Below, piece after piece: positions 41,394 through 52,774 of a stretch of 64,000 nt of DNA. The notes beneath the pieces were generated by a model. That model saw only the letters and a list, made by a program, of their open reading frames with translations, ran no database searches and was not told where the DNA came from. The DNA lies in the NCBI RefSeq assembly GCF_029338235.1, contig NZ_CP119785.1:2666001-2730000 (forward strand), written 5' to 3'. This stretch comes from Haloarcula rara (GTDB taxonomy: Archaea > Halobacteriota > Halobacteria > Halobacteriales > Haloarculaceae). The stretch's first letter is position 1. Every line of letters begins with the position of its first letter. Both the position numbers and the translations under genes were made by a program.

Positions 41394-42182
41394 ATGGAGG
41401 AGACGCTTTCGGAGATAGAGTTCCTCGCGCTCTCGCCCAACCGGGTCACCGTGCTCGAGTCCCTCGCGGACGGTCGGCGGAGCCGGTCGGAGCTGGCCGA
41501 GGCGACGGGGGCCTCACAGGCGACGCTCGGTCGAATTCTCGGCGACTTCGAGGACCGAGAGTGGGTCGTGCGGACCGAGGGTGCCTACGCGGCGACGGCG
41601 ACCGGCCGACTCGTCGCCGAGGGGTTTCGCGACCTGCTCGACGTGATGGCGGCCGAACGGGAGCTGCGCGACGTGGTCGCGTACCTGCCGACCGAGGCGA
41701 TGGATTTCGACCTCCGCCATCTGGCGGACGCGAGAATCGTCACCCCAACCGAGACGCGACCGAACGCGCCGCTCCAGCGACTGCTCGGACTCATGCGGGC
41801 GGCGTCGTCGGTGACGGCCTTCTCGCACGCGCTCAACGACCAGAGCCTCTCGGTGGTCGCGGACCGACTCGGGGATCAGGAGTTCGAGGCGGTGCTCACG
41901 CGGGGCGCCGTCGACTCACTGGTCGCAGACGACACGCTGCGGAAGCGACTTCGTCGCGTGGTCTCGGCCCCGTCGGCCGGCGTCCGGGTGGCCGAGGACG
42001 ATATCCCGGTGGCGGTCACCATCGCTGACGACGTGGTCAACGTACTGGTCCGGGACGACCGGGGCGTGGTGCAGGCGTCGGTCGATACGACCGACGACGC
42101 GGTCAGGGAGTGGGCCGAGCGGCGCTACGAACACTATCGCGTGCACTCGGAGCCGTTGACGCCGGACTCTCTCGAACCGTAG
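41394..42182 (+). CDS. winged-helix regulator, FilR1/DUF1724-type
   Basis: A 262-aa regulator. Residues about 1-75 form a winged helix (F-L-A-L-S-P-N-R-V-T-V-L-E-S-L, recognition part R-S-E-L-A-E-A-T-G-A-S-Q-A-T-L-G-R-I-L, wing R-T-E-G-A-Y-A-A-T-A-T-G). The C-terminal domain, beginning D-A-R-I-V-T-P-T-E-T-R-P-N-A-P, is like that of the methanogen FilR1-type regulators common in haloarchaea. The ATG at 41394 is preferred over distant upstream starts, whose composition is not coding-like. Target unknown; the divergent DMT transporter is a candidate. Confidence 0.8.
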   Translation: MEETLSEIEFLALSPNRVTVLESLADGRRSRSELAEATGASQATLGRILGDFEDREWVVRTEGAYAATATGRLVAEGFRDLLDVMAAERELRDVVAYLPTEAMDFDLRHLADARIVTPTETRPNAPLQRLLGLMRAASSVTAFSHALNDQSLSVVADRLGDQEFEAVLTRGAVDSLVADDTLRKRLRRVVSAPSAGVRVAEDDIPVAVTIADDVVNVLVRDDRGVVQASVDTTDDAVREWAERRYEHYRVHSEPLTPDSLEP

Positions 42183-42191
42183 TCCGGGTCC

Positions 42192-42863
42192 TCACCGCAC
42201 CCGCCAGACGTCGTCGTTGGGCAGGAACCGTCCGAGCTCCGCCTCCTGTCGGTAGTCCGTCGCCAGCAGCGCCGTCAGCGCGGCCACCAGCGCGTCCTCG
42301 TCGGCGTCGGTCCAGTCGGCCGGCTCCTTGATGGGGTAGACCAGCCAGCCGCTGCCCCGGACCTCCGTCGCGTGGAGCCGCTCCATGTCGACGTCGTCGG
42401 CGCGCTCGGGCGTCATGTTCGCGAAGACGTGTCTCGTCGCCCGCTCGCCGACAGGGAACAGGACGTGAGAGGTGATGGCCCGAATCTCCGTGTCCAGCAG
42501 CGGTTCGTGGTCGGCGTAGTCCGCCGCCGTTGGGTCGCGGTCCCCACACATGTACAGATAGGAGAGGTACGTCTTCTCGACGGTCGGGGGCGTGCCGGTC
42601 TCGCTCAGCAGGCCGCCCGCGACGAGCGCCCGCTGGAGTCGTTCGGCGGCCGGGGTCCCGGTAAATGGGATGCCCGAGTCGGTACCGCCGTGGACGCGGG
42701 GGTTGTCACCGATGACGTGGAAGTCGGCGTTGGCGTCACCGTACCCCGGGACGAACGGCTCACACGGCGCCTCGAAGCCAAAGGGGTTGTGCAGCGTTGC
42801 CGTGATGTTCTTCACGGACGTGGTGAGGAGCGAGGCGGTCAAAACTTCGACGGTTTCCGCCAT
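42192..42863 (-). CDS. uracil-DNA glycosylase superfamily protein
   Basis: A 223-aa protein with a UDG-like core. H-V-I-G-D-N-P-R-V-H-G-G-T-D-S-G-I-P-F-T is the equivalent of motif 1 (G-E-A-P-G-x-x-E-D-x-x-G-x-P-F). A Rossmann-like strand/helix order follows and a C-terminal Y-P-I-K-E-P segment replaces the usual H-P-S loop. The Fe-S cysteines of family 4/5 are not all present. It may therefore be a non-canonical member with altered base specificity or no glycosylase activity. It converges with the FilR1-type regulator at 9 nt. Confidence 0.6.
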   Translation of the reverse strand: MAETVEVLTASLLTTSVKNITATLHNPFGFEAPCEPFVPGYGDANADFHVIGDNPRVHGGTDSGIPFTGTPAAERLQRALVAGGLLSETGTPPTVEKTYLSYLYMCGDRDPTAADYADHEPLLDTEIRAITSHVLFPVGERATRHVFANMTPERADDVDMERLHATEVRGSGWLVYPIKEPADWTDADEDALVAALTALLATDYRQEAELGRFLPNDDVWRVR

Positions 42864-42936
42864 TGTTCCGGTTCGATGGTCCCGATTCCGTCACGTCTAG
42901 CGACGGAGCCGACCGGCGTCCTCTATCGGACCAATA

Positions 42937-42945
42937 ATCATAAGT
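42937..42945 (+). promoter_or_regulatory. TATA-like box for the DUF6159 gene
   Basis: ATCATAAGT is centred about 27 nt before the ATG at 42968, fitting a leaderless mRNA. Confidence 0.35.
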
Positions 42946-42967
42946 ACCGTATTGGTGTACCCCGGGT

Positions 42968-43882
42968 ATGTCAATTGGTTCTCAATCCCGGAGCTTCGGG
43001 TTCTTCGACCGGCTCAAGACGGGCTGGACGCTGACGAAAGATAGCACCGGTGTGATTCGCACACATCCGAAACTGATGGTGTTCCCGTTGCTTGCGGCGA
43101 TTTCGAGCGTTTTCTTTCTCGTTCTCCTGTTTCTCCCGCTCGCCCTCGCGGGCGTCATCGGCGGTGGTCTGGAGTACGTCGTCCTCTTTGTGTTATACTT
43201 CATCACGACGTTTTTCAGCACCTACTTCTCGGCCGCACTCGTCTACGCGGCCAACGAAGCGTTCCACGGCCGCGAACCGGGCATCCGTGACAGTATGCTC
43301 GCAATCAACGGTCGACTCGGTCCGATAGTCGTCTGGTCGCTGATATCAGCGACGGTGAGTATCGTCTTCCGGATGCTCGAAAACTCCGACAATCCAATCG
43401 CCGGCATCCTGCGGTCGCTGTTCGCCGTCGGGTGGTCCATTATGACGTTCTTCATCGTCCCGGTCCTCGTCTTCGAGGACGTCTCGGCGCGTTCGATGTT
43501 CACGAAAAGCGGGGCCGCGTTCCGGAACACGTGGGGCGAAACGCTGGGTGCCGGGTTCGGTATCAGCGCTATCGTCGTGGGCTTCGGCCTCTGTCTGGTC
43601 GCTGTGTCGGTCGCGATCTCGCTCCCGGTCGCGGCTTTTTTCCCCGGGCCTGGAATCCTGATTGGGGTCGTCTTAGTCGCGCTCGCGCTGGTGTTTACGT
43701 ATCTGGTCAGCCAGACAATCTGGGGCATCGCGAAGACGGCGCTGTACGTCTACGCCGACGAGGGTATCAAGCCTGAACAGTTCGACAACTTCGACTTCGA
43801 GACGCTCGGCGGTCGAACCGCACAGAAGGCGACGACGGGAACCCCCTCTGACGGAACTCCGAACACGCTATCCTCCGACTGA
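42968..43882 (+). CDS. DUF6159 family membrane protein
   Basis: A 304-aa protein with six predicted helices, an N-terminal amphipathic part (F-F-D-R-L-K-T-G-W-T-L-T-K-D-S) and a polar C-terminal tail. The helix pattern, V-F-P-L-L-A-A-I-S-S, P-V-L-V-F-E-D-V-S-A-R-S-M-F and G-I-A-K-T-A-L-Y-V-Y-A, matches DUF6159, found in bacteria and haloarchaea with unknown function. The start is supported by TATA spacing. Third positions are less GC-biased than in most neighbours. Confidence 0.8.
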   Translation: MSIGSQSRSFGFFDRLKTGWTLTKDSTGVIRTHPKLMVFPLLAAISSVFFLVLLFLPLALAGVIGGGLEYVVLFVLYFITTFFSTYFSAALVYAANEAFHGREPGIRDSMLAINGRLGPIVVWSLISATVSIVFRMLENSDNPIAGILRSLFAVGWSIMTFFIVPVLVFEDVSARSMFTKSGAAFRNTWGETLGAGFGISAIVVGFGLCLVAVSVAISLPVAAFFPGPGILIGVVLVALALVFTYLVSQTIWGIAKTALYVYADEGIKPEQFDNFDFETLGGRTAQKATTGTPSDGTPNTLSSD

Positions 43883-44045
43883 CTTACGGTCACCGCTGGA
43901 CGGACCCAGTGAACGGGGACAGCGTTACGTTCGTTTCGCGGGGCTCCGGAGGGGTGTCACTGATCGGGGCCGGCCCGCCGGGCAACGCTTTTCTCACCCG
44001 GCCCCCACGCACCGGTATGTTCTGGTCCCGGACCGGTGACCGCAG

Positions 44046-45596
44046 ATGAGCCACGAGGACCGCATCGAGGACCTCCGCGAACGAAAGGCAGCGGCCGAGA
44101 GAGGCGGGGGCGAGGAGCGCATCGAGTCCCAGCACGAGAAGGGCAAACTCACCGCACGCGAGCGCATCGACTACTTCCTCGACGACGGCTCCTTCGTCGA
44201 GATAGACGCGCTGCGCGAGCACCGCTCGACGAACTTCGACATGGACGAGAAACAGGTCCCCGGCGACGGCGTCGTCGTCGGCTACGGGAAGGTACACGGC
44301 GAGCGGGTCTACGTCTTCGCCCACGACTTCACCGTCTTCGGCGGCTCGCTGGGCGAGGCCTTTGCACAGAAGGTCTGTAAGGTGATGGACAAGGCCATCG
44401 AGAACGGCTCGCCCATCGTCGGGCTGAACGACTCCGCCGGCGCGCGCATCCAGGAAGGTATCGACTCGCTTGCGGGCTATGCCGATATCTTCCACCGGAA
44501 TCAAAAGGCAAGCGGTGTCGTCCCCCAGATCTCGGCCATCATGGGCCCGTGTGCGGGCGGTGCGGTGTACTCGCCCGCGATAACGGACTTCGTCTACATG
44601 GTCGAGGAGACCAGCCACATGTTCATCACCGGTCCGGACGTCATCGAGACGGTCACCGGCGAGGAGGTCGGCTTCGACGAGCTGGGCGGGGCGAAGACCC
44701 ACGCCACCGAGTCCGGTGTCGCACACTTCACCGCGGCCGACGAGAAAGACGCGCTGGACGACATCCGTTACCTGCTCTCCTATCTCCCGCCGAACAACGT
44801 CGCGGACCCGCCCCGCGTCGACCCCTGGGACGACCCCGAGCGCCGGGACGAGAGCCTGGTCGAGACGGTGCCCGACGCCCCGCAGAAACCCTACGACATG
44901 ACCGAGGTCGTCGGGAGCGTGCTCGACGAGGACTCCTTCTTCGAGGTCGGGAAAGACTTCGCCCGGAACATCGTCACGGGTTTTGCCCGACTGGACGGTC
45001 ACTCGGTCGGCGTCGTCGGGAATCAACCGCGCGTGAACGCCGGCACGCTCGACATCGACGCCTCGAAGAAGGGCGCCCGGTTCGTCCGCTTCTGTGACGC
45101 TTTCAACATCCCCATCGTCACGTTCGTCGACGTGCCCGGCTTTATGCCCGGCAAGGACCAGGAGAAAAACGGTATCATTACCCACGGTGCGAAGCTGCTC
45201 TACGCCTACAGCGAGGCGACGGTACCGCTACTGACGGTCATCACCCGCAAGGCCTACGGCGGCGCCTACGACGTGATGGCCTCGAAGCACATCGGCGCCG
45301 ATATGAACTACGCCTGGCCGATGGCCGAGATCGCCGTCATGGGCCCCCAGGGCGCCGTGAACGTCCTCTACAGCGACGAACTGAAAGACGCCGAAGACGT
45401 CGAGGCCCGACGCCAGCAGCTCATCGACGAGTACCGCGACGCCTTCGCCAACCCCTACACCGCGGCCGAACGGGGCTTCGTCGACGACGTGCTCGAACCC
45501 GCCGAGACCCGGCCACGGCTCATATCGGACCTGGAACTCCTGCGGGGCAAGCGCAAAGACCAGCCCGACCGGAAACACGGCAACATCCCGCTGTAG
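44046..45596 (+). CDS. pccB: propionyl-/acetyl-CoA carboxylase carboxyltransferase subunit
   Basis: A 516-aa carboxyltransferase. N-domain marks are [17 protein letters not shown] and [11 protein letters not shown] (acyl-CoA oxyanion loop). C-domain marks are [10 protein letters not shown] and [13 protein letters not shown]. It moves CO2 from carboxybiotin to propionyl-CoA, giving methylmalonyl-CoA for the methylaspartate cycle, odd-chain oxidation or, in reverse use, PHBV precursors. It forms a unit with pccA 93 nt downstream; the small PccX subunit known from Haloferax is not between them. Confidence 0.93.
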   Translation: MSHEDRIEDLRERKAAAERGGGEERIESQHEKGKLTARERIDYFLDDGSFVEIDALREHRSTNFDMDEKQVPGDGVVVGYGKVHGERVYVFAHDFTVFGGSLGEAFAQKVCKVMDKAIENGSPIVGLNDSAGARIQEGIDSLAGYADIFHRNQKASGVVPQISAIMGPCAGGAVYSPAITDFVYMVEETSHMFITGPDVIETVTGEEVGFDELGGAKTHATESGVAHFTAADEKDALDDIRYLLSYLPPNNVADPPRVDPWDDPERRDESLVETVPDAPQKPYDMTEVVGSVLDEDSFFEVGKDFARNIVTGFARLDGHSVGVVGNQPRVNAGTLDIDASKKGARFVRFCDAFNIPIVTFVDVPGFMPGKDQEKNGIITHGAKLLYAYSEATVPLLTVITRKAYGGAYDVMASKHIGADMNYAWPMAEIAVMGPQGAVNVLYSDELKDAEDVEARRQQLIDEYRDAFANPYTAAERGFVDDVLEPAETRPRLISDLELLRGKRKDQPDRKHGNIPL

Positions 45597-45659
45597 GTGT
45601 GCCGTCGCGGCGGCCGCTGCCCTCGTGGGTCGCCGGGCCGGCCGGGCTTTCCGCCTAGG

Positions 45660-45665
45660 TTTATG
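45660..45665 (+). promoter_or_regulatory. pccA: TATA-like box for pccA
   Basis: TTTATG in GGTTTATGAGG is centred about 27 nt before the pccA ATG, so pccA may also be transcribed from its own leaderless promoter. Confidence 0.4.
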
Positions 45666-45689
45666 AGGCGAGTCTCGGTATGAGCGAGT

Positions 45690-47540
<1,851 letters not shown>

Positions 47541-47603
47541 CACCCCTCACGTTCACCCGTTTTCGCTGTCACGTCCTGCGATTCCGTCTGCGTCTCAAAA
47601 ACC

Positions 47604-47610
47604 CTATAAG
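47604..47610 (+). promoter_or_regulatory. TATA-like box for the DUF6517 lipoprotein
   Basis: CTATAAG is centred about 27 nt before the ATG at 47634, again the leaderless spacing. Confidence 0.45.
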
Positions 47611-47633
47611 AGTCACTGGTAGAGTTCCCGACG

Positions 47634-48296
47634 ATGAGACTCAGACGGACCGGGGCGGTCCTCGCTGTCTGCGTGCTCCTGTCGGTTGCGGGCTGTACGG
47701 GGTTGCTCCTGCAGGAGGAGACGCGATTCGTCGCGGGTGAGGCGAACGTGAGCGATGCGGACGAACTGGCCTACACCCACAACACCACCGAACGGCAGAA
47801 CGTCACACGGTCGGTCGAGGCGGCCGGGCAGGAGCGGGAAGTAACAGTCTCGAACCACGCGGAGCTGTACGTCAACCACACCGCAGACGGCTCACCGGGG
47901 GCCGCGTTCGCCGTCGTCAGCTCGCCCCAGGTCCGGCTGTTCGGGGAGGAGATGAACCCGGTCGCCGACTGGTCACATCGGGACATCCTGACGGAGGTCT
48001 CGGGGCAGTTCGACCAGTACGAGAACCTGACCGACATCGAGGAACGGGAGACACGAGAGGTCACTATGCTCGGGAAAGAGGCAGACGTGCGCGTGTTCAA
48101 CGCGACGATGGTCGACGATAACGAGACCAGTCACGACGTGGTCGTCAGCGTCGCGAAAGTGGAACACCAGGGGGATTACGTCGTCGCCATCGGCATCCGG
48201 GGGATGAACGGCGCCGACCTCTCGGCGTCAGACGGTGACACCGGCGCCCTCGTCCGCAGGGTCGAGCACAAACGGGGCCCCACCGGCACGCGATGA
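47634..48296 (+). CDS. DUF6517-like lipoprotein
   Basis: A 220-aa exported protein. A hydrophobic signal ends in the lipobox S-V-A-G-C-T-G at 17-23. The mature part has beta-strand alternation, several N-x-S/T sites (N-V-T, N-H-T, N-L-T, N-A-T, N-E-T) that could be glycosylated, and no helix pair. A family assignment to DUF6517 is from memory. Role unknown. It lies between pccA and birA but has its own TATA box. Confidence 0.75.
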   Translation: MRLRRTGAVLAVCVLLSVAGCTGLLLQEETRFVAGEANVSDADELAYTHNTTERQNVTRSVEAAGQEREVTVSNHAELYVNHTADGSPGAAFAVVSSPQVRLFGEEMNPVADWSHRDILTEVSGQFDQYENLTDIEERETREVTMLGKEADVRVFNATMVDDNETSHDVVVSVAKVEHQGDYVVAIGIRGMNGADLSASDGDTGALVRRVEHKRGPTGTR

Positions 48297-48332
48297 CACG
48301 CGTTTTTTAGCCCACCGGGCCAAGCGGTCGCT

Positions 48333-49274
48333 ATGCACGAGACACGCGAGCGGGTGCTTGCCGCCATCGCCGACGGGCCGGTCTCCGGGCCGGAGATCGC
48401 GTCGCGACTCGACGTCTCCCGGGCGGCGGTCTGGAAACACGTCGAGGCGCTCCGAGAGGCGGGGTTTACCATCACGAGCGAGGACGACGGCTACCGCCTC
48501 GCCGGGGTCCCCGATTTCGGCGGGCCGGCCGTGGCGTACGAACTCGACGCCCCCTTCGAGATAGAGTACCACGACGCCATCCCGAGCACGAACGCCCGTG
48601 CCCGCGAACTCGCCGACGAGGGCGCGACAGACGTGGTCGTCCTTGCCGACGAACAGACCGGCGGCCGCGGTCGGCTCGACCGGACCTGGCACTCACCCAG
48701 CGGCGGTATCTGGCTCTCGGTCCTCTTTCGACCCGACGTGCCGATGGCGGCCACGCCGGTCTTTACGCTGGCGGCCGCCGTCGCGGTCACGCGGGCGGTC
48801 CGGGAGGCGGGCGTCGAGGCGGTTATCAAGTGGCCCAACGACGTGCTCGTCGAGGTCGACGGCGAGGAGCGGAAACTGGTGGGTATCCTCACCGAGATGG
48901 AGGGGGAGGCCGACCGCGTCTCGTGGGTCGTCGTCGGCATCGGTATCAACGCCAACGTCGACCCCGACCCCCTCCCGAGCGAGGCCGACGCGACGAGCCT
49001 CTCGGCGGTCCGGGGCGAGCCGGTGAACCGACGCCGGTTCACCCAGCGGGTGCTGGAGACGTTCGACACCGTCGGCACAGACCCCGAGGCTATCCTAGCG
49101 GAGTGGCGCGAGTACGCCTCGACGCTCGGTCGCGAGGTCCGCATCGACACCCCGGACGGCGAGGTCGTCGGCGAAGCCGTCGACATCGAGTATCCGGGCT
49201 CGCTCGTGGTCGAAACTGGCGGTGAGCGTGTCACCGTCGCGGCCGGTGACTGCGACCATCTGCGACCGTTATGA
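48333..49274 (+). CDS. birA: biotin-protein ligase, two-domain BirA
   Basis: A 313-aa biotin-[acetyl-CoA carboxylase] ligase. The N-terminal winged helix (P-E-I-A-S-R-L-D-V-S-R-A-A-V-W-K-H-V-E-A-L) makes it a possible biotin-responsive repressor. The catalytic domain has P-S-T-N at about 84-87, G-R-G-R-L-D-R at 111-117 (biotinyl-AMP loop), K-W-P-N-D at 166-170 and V-G-I-G-I-N. The C-terminal SH3-like domain is present. Substrate: the PccA carrier lysine. It overlaps the convergent stress-protein gene by 6 nt. Confidence 0.92.
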   Translation: MHETRERVLAAIADGPVSGPEIASRLDVSRAAVWKHVEALREAGFTITSEDDGYRLAGVPDFGGPAVAYELDAPFEIEYHDAIPSTNARARELADEGATDVVVLADEQTGGRGRLDRTWHSPSGGIWLSVLFRPDVPMAATPVFTLAAAVAVTRAVREAGVEAVIKWPNDVLVEVDGEERKLVGILTEMEGEADRVSWVVVGIGINANVDPDPLPSEADATSLSAVRGEPVNRRRFTQRVLETFDTVGTDPEAILAEWREYASTLGREVRIDTPDGEVVGEAVDIEYPGSLVVETGGERVTVAAGDCDHLRPL

Positions 49275-49727
49275 GGGAGCGGCTTCGGCCTCCGTCTCAC
49301 CCTCGCTGATCGGCACCGTGACCACCGGAACCGGGGCGGCGCGCACGACGCGCTCTGCGACGCTCCCCAGGAGCAGCCGGTCGATGCCACCGCGCCCGTG
49401 GGTGCCCATGACGATGGTGTCGCAGTCGTGTTCTCGGGCGTACTCGACGATTTCGCCGCTTGGGTTCCCGTCCCTGATTGCGGTTTCGACGCGCGCGTCG
49501 CCGGCGCGTTCGGTGAACTCAGACAGCGCCAGTTCGCCCTCTTCTCGGAGCATCTCCGTCACGCCGTCCCACGTCGATTCGACCGGGAGCGTCGCGAAGC
49601 TCCCGGTGTCCAAGACGTAGAGACCGTGGAGTACCGCGTCGTGGACGGTGGCGAGTTCCACCGCGTGGTCCACGACTGACTGCATGCTGGGTGACCCGTC
49701 CGTCGGTACCAGTATCCGGTCGTACAT
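49269..49727 (-). CDS. universal stress protein, UspA family
   Basis: A 152-aa UspA-fold protein. Y-D-R-I-L-V-P-T-D-G-S begins the first strand; the ATP-binding loop is M-G-T-H-G-R-G-G-I-D-R-L-L-L-G-S-V-A-E-R-V with the G-2x-G-9x-G-S pattern, so it likely binds ATP. Such single-domain proteins are numerous in haloarchaea and their individual roles are mostly unknown. Acidic tail. Confidence 0.88.
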   Translation of the reverse strand: MYDRILVPTDGSPSMQSVVDHAVELATVHDAVLHGLYVLDTGSFATLPVESTWDGVTEMLREEGELALSEFTERAGDARVETAIRDGNPSGEIVEYAREHDCDTIVMGTHGRGGIDRLLLGSVAERVVRAAPVPVVTVPISEGETEAEAAPS

Positions 49728-49789
49728 ACGCTATTGTAGGCCCGCCGACAGCATAGTAGTTGGTATGAGCTACCAAACCACGATTTGCC

Positions 49790-50809
49790 CTACCCAGCCA
49801 ACACGACCCGCTCCACGTCGGCGGTCTCGGCCCGGCGGACGACGGCCCGGATCGGGTCGTGGACGCCACAGAGGTTGTCCGAATCGCCGTCGAGCACGCA
49901 GAGCCGAGCGGGTTGGCCCGCCTCGACGAGGCCACCGTCTATCCCGGCGATATCGGCGCCGTTGACCGTGGCCATCCGAAGGATATCGCGGGCCGAGAGG
50001 TCGTACAGTTGCGAGGTCAGCGCCATCTCGCGGAACATCGACGGGCTGTTGAGAAAGACGTTGTCGGTCCCAAGCGCGACCGTCGTACGCTCGGCCAGCG
50101 CCTCGACGGGCGGCTGTCCGACGCCGGTGGTACAGTTCGACCGCGGGCAGACGACGACGGGTATCTCGCTGTCGGCGACCCGGTCCATGTGTAGCTCCTC
50201 GGCGTGGACCATGTGGACCAAGAAGTCCGGGACGAGGTCCAGCGCCGGGTTGATGTCGGCGCTATCGACCTCGCCGGCGTGGATGCCAAAGAGCTTGCCG
50301 GCCTCGCGTGTCGCCCGGCGCTCGGCCCCGAAATCCGCGTCGTTGGCACCGCTGGCCCCGAATCCGTCGGCCCGCTCCATCGCCTTGACCGTCTTCCGAC
50401 CGAGGACGACGCTCTCCAGGTCCGACCCCTCAAGCGCGGCCATGATGGCTTCTACCCCGTCGACACCGCCCTCGCGGAACTCGACGAACGCGCCGGTTCC
50501 GGACTGTTCCATGTACGACAGCGACCGAGCCATCGCCGCGACCAGTTCCTCGTGGTCGGCCGCTCGGAGGAGGCGGTGTTTCAGCCCCTCGGGCGGGGCG
50601 ACGAGTTCTTGCAGCGTGAGCCCCTCGCCGGCCTCCTTCGCGATGGAATCGCCGATGTGGGTGTGGGCGTTGACGAAGGCCGGACAGACGATGGCGTCGC
50701 TGTCGACGCTGGCTTCCTCGACGGCGGCAATCTCGCCGTCCTCGACGACGACGCGGCCCTCGACCGGCTCGAACTCGCGCCCACTGAGGACGATGCCATC
50801 GATAATCAT
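49790..50809 (-). CDS. amidohydrolase-superfamily protein, deaminase-like
   Basis: A 339-aa metal-dependent hydrolase. The composite barrel begins with small beta strands, then V-N-A-H-T-H-I-G-D-S gives H49 and H51. H-A-G-E-V at about 195 and H-M-V-H-A-E-E at about 214-220 give further metal or substrate residues; L-G-T-D-N is the terminal Asp. The F-G-I-H-A-G-E and C-P-R-S-N segments resemble the chlorohydrolase/SAH-deaminase group. The substrate is uncertain. Confidence 0.8.
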   Translation of the reverse strand: MIIDGIVLSGREFEPVEGRVVVEDGEIAAVEEASVDSDAIVCPAFVNAHTHIGDSIAKEAGEGLTLQELVAPPEGLKHRLLRAADHEELVAAMARSLSYMEQSGTGAFVEFREGGVDGVEAIMAALEGSDLESVVLGRKTVKAMERADGFGASGANDADFGAERRATREAGKLFGIHAGEVDSADINPALDLVPDFLVHMVHAEELHMDRVADSEIPVVVCPRSNCTTGVGQPPVEALAERTTVALGTDNVFLNSPSMFREMALTSQLYDLSARDILRMATVNGADIAGIDGGLVEAGQPARLCVLDGDSDNLCGVHDPIRAVVRRAETADVERVVLAG

Positions 50810-50830
50810 ACCAGTATCTCTCTGCGTGGC

Positions 50831-52054
50831 TCAGTTAAATTCGTCGAGGGTGGCGTGGATACCGCGTCGCACGTCGCGGACGCGCGTCCCGTCCAGGTCC
50901 AGCCCGAGCTGTCGGACGGCCGCCTCGCCGACCCGCTCGCTGTCTGCCGACGGCGCGTACACGCCCAGCCGCCACTGGTCCGTCTGGGCGGCCCGGATGG
51001 CGTTGACCAGCGTCGACTGCTCGCCCAGCCGACGGACCTCCCCGTTGACGAGCACCCGACTGGACGACTCCGTCATCGAGGGCGCCGCGGGGATATCCAG
51101 GACGACGGCCGCGGGCGAGACGTTCGCGGCGTCGGCTATCTCCGCTTCCAGCTCGCGGATATCGTCGTGGTCGGCCGCCAGCAGCTCGTCGGGCACGGCC
51201 TGTCGTTCGGCCCACACCGCCCGTTTGAACAGGTCGCGTTCGCTCAGTCGCCGGGCGTACTCGCTCGTGGCGTCGCTCCCGCGCAACCCGACCAGCAGGT
51301 CGCAGTCGTCCCACCGCCTGAGTTCCCCGGCGGTCACGTCCGTCTCCCGCAGCAGCCGCTCGGTCCCGCGACGCAACATCGACTTGGCGATGCGGGCGAC
51401 GTGGTGGGCGTAGACGGTCGGGTTCATGAGCGCCCGCGCGAGCAGCAGCGACTCGGCCGTCTGGACGTTCCCCTCGTCGAGCACCAGGTCACCGTCGACG
51501 AACCGAAGCTCCCTGACCAGCCGCTCGTGGTCGATGGTGCCGTAGGGGACGCCGGTGTGGTGGGCGTCCCGAACCAGGTAGTCCATCCGGTCGACGTCGA
51601 GTTCGCCCGAGACCAGCTGGCCCAGTTCCCCCTCGCCTCCGACCAGCCCAGCGACCTTCGACGGTGAGAGGTCGTGCGCCGACAGCACGCGCGCCACCTC
51701 GCCGCGGTCCAGCAGCTCGGCCACGTCGTCGTGGTACTTGCCCGTCTTCCGGTGGATTATCGCCTCGATGTTGTGGCTGTAGGGGGAGTGGCCCACGTCG
51801 TGCAGCAGGGCCGCTGCCCGCACTCGCTCGGCCTGTCGCCCCTCGATGCCGAGATGGGAGAGCGCGCGGTCGGCCAGGTGGTAGACCCCAAGCGAGTGCT
51901 CGAAGCGAGTGTGGTTGGCCGAGGGGTAGACCATCGTCACGGTCCCCAGCTGCTTGACCCGGCGGAGCCGCTGGACCGGTGGCGTCTCCAGCAGGTCGGC
52001 GGCGACGCCCTCGACCGCGATGTGGTCGTGGACGCTGTCCTTGATAGTCGTCAT
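50831..52054 (-). CDS. HD-domain phosphohydrolase, SAMHD1/dNTPase-like
   Basis: A 407-aa HD phosphohydrolase. Metal ligands are visible at H53 (R-F-E-H-S-L-G), H85-D86 (L-L-H-D-V-G-H-S-P-Y-S-H, with H89) and D-V-D-R-M-D-Y-L-V-R-D at about 155. The P-V-Q-R-L-R-R-V-K-Q-L-G opening is typical of YdhJ/SAMHD1-type dNTP triphosphohydrolases. It is followed downstream by the amidohydrolase on the same strand (21-nt gap), hinting at nucleotide salvage. Confidence 0.88.
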   Translation of the reverse strand: MTTIKDSVHDHIAVEGVAADLLETPPVQRLRRVKQLGTVTMVYPSANHTRFEHSLGVYHLADRALSHLGIEGRQAERVRAAALLHDVGHSPYSHNIEAIIHRKTGKYHDDVAELLDRGEVARVLSAHDLSPSKVAGLVGGEGELGQLVSGELDVDRMDYLVRDAHHTGVPYGTIDHERLVRELRFVDGDLVLDEGNVQTAESLLLARALMNPTVYAHHVARIAKSMLRRGTERLLRETDVTAGELRRWDDCDLLVGLRGSDATSEYARRLSERDLFKRAVWAERQAVPDELLAADHDDIRELEAEIADAANVSPAAVVLDIPAAPSMTESSSRVLVNGEVRRLGEQSTLVNAIRAAQTDQWRLGVYAPSADSERVGEAAVRQLGLDLDGTRVRDVRRGIHATLDEFN

Positions 52055-52102
52055 ACTCTCCGTTGACCGGCGGCGGGCAAAACAGTACTCCCGGCAGACG
52101 GG

Positions 52103-52633
52103 CTACAGCCGGGCGACAGTACCCAGTAGCGCATACAGTTCGTCTTCGGTCGCGTTACCTGTCTTGACGGCGTCAAGCGGGTCCCGGCCGTTGTCCGTGA
52201 CCGTCTCGATGGCGCGTTCCGGACCGTAATCCCGGTTGTAGACCAGCCAGGCGGCCAGTACCTGCCCCGTCCGACCGATACCTGCCAGGCAGTGGACGAC
52301 GACCGGTTGCTCCGCCGCCCGGCTCTCGGCCAGGAACGGGAGTATCTCTTCGACGAGGACCGTCTCGGGAACCAGGTGGTGGTCACGGACTGGCGCGTGC
52401 AGGACGTGCTCTGCCTCGAAGGCCTCGTAGTAGTGGTCGAGGATAGCGCCGCAGTCGTCCAGTTGACAGCCAGTCAGCAGACAGCAGACCCGGTCGATAC
52501 CTTCGGCTCGCATGAACTCTATCCAGTCGTCGATGGCGGCGGTGTGGTTGGCGGCCGAGTGCCAGCCCGGTGTGCAGGCCCCGTAGACGTAGGTCTCGTC
52601 CGGGGCCGCCGGCGCGAATCGGTGTGCGTTCAC
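52103..52633 (-). CDS. dual-specificity/tyrosine phosphatase-like protein
   Basis: A 176-aa cysteine phosphatase. The P-loop H114-C115-L-A-G-I-G-R121-T fits C-x5-R-T; the general acid is probably D84 in P-V-R-D-H-H. Only about 175 residues, no added domain. Other cysteines (C50, C51, C56) cluster before the catalytic part. Substrate, whether protein or phospholipid head group, is unknown. Same strand as the HD gene, 48 nt upstream of it. Confidence 0.85.
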   Translation of the reverse strand: MNAHRFAPAAPDETYVYGACTPGWHSAANHTAAIDDWIEFMRAEGIDRVCCLLTGCQLDDCGAILDHYYEAFEAEHVLHAPVRDHHLVPETVLVEEILPFLAESRAAEQPVVVHCLAGIGRTGQVLAAWLVYNRDYGPERAIETVTDNGRDPLDAVKTGNATEDELYALLGTVARL

Positions 52634-52743
52634 GGTGGATTGACACCTAACACGTCAACGCAGATGGTCAACTGTATTGAGTCTACCCGCGCAGTTCTCA
52701 GCAGTGATTCTACGGTGCCTGAGACGACGGCGGGAGGGCCACG

Positions 52744-52750
52744 CTTATAC
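52744..52750 (+). promoter_or_regulatory. TATA-like box for the cofD operon
   Basis: CTTATAC is centred about 28 nt before the cofD ATG at 52775. It would start the four-gene operon as a leaderless mRNA and argues against the longer open frame that begins at 52292. Confidence 0.5.
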
Positions 52751-52774
52751 CGCCTGTCTCCCCTACGTCGGCGT

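Noticed and set aside
52292..52774. N-terminal extension of cofD in the open frame
   Set aside because: It is antisense to the phosphatase gene and lies upstream of the TATA-like box; CofD homology starts at the Met at 52775.
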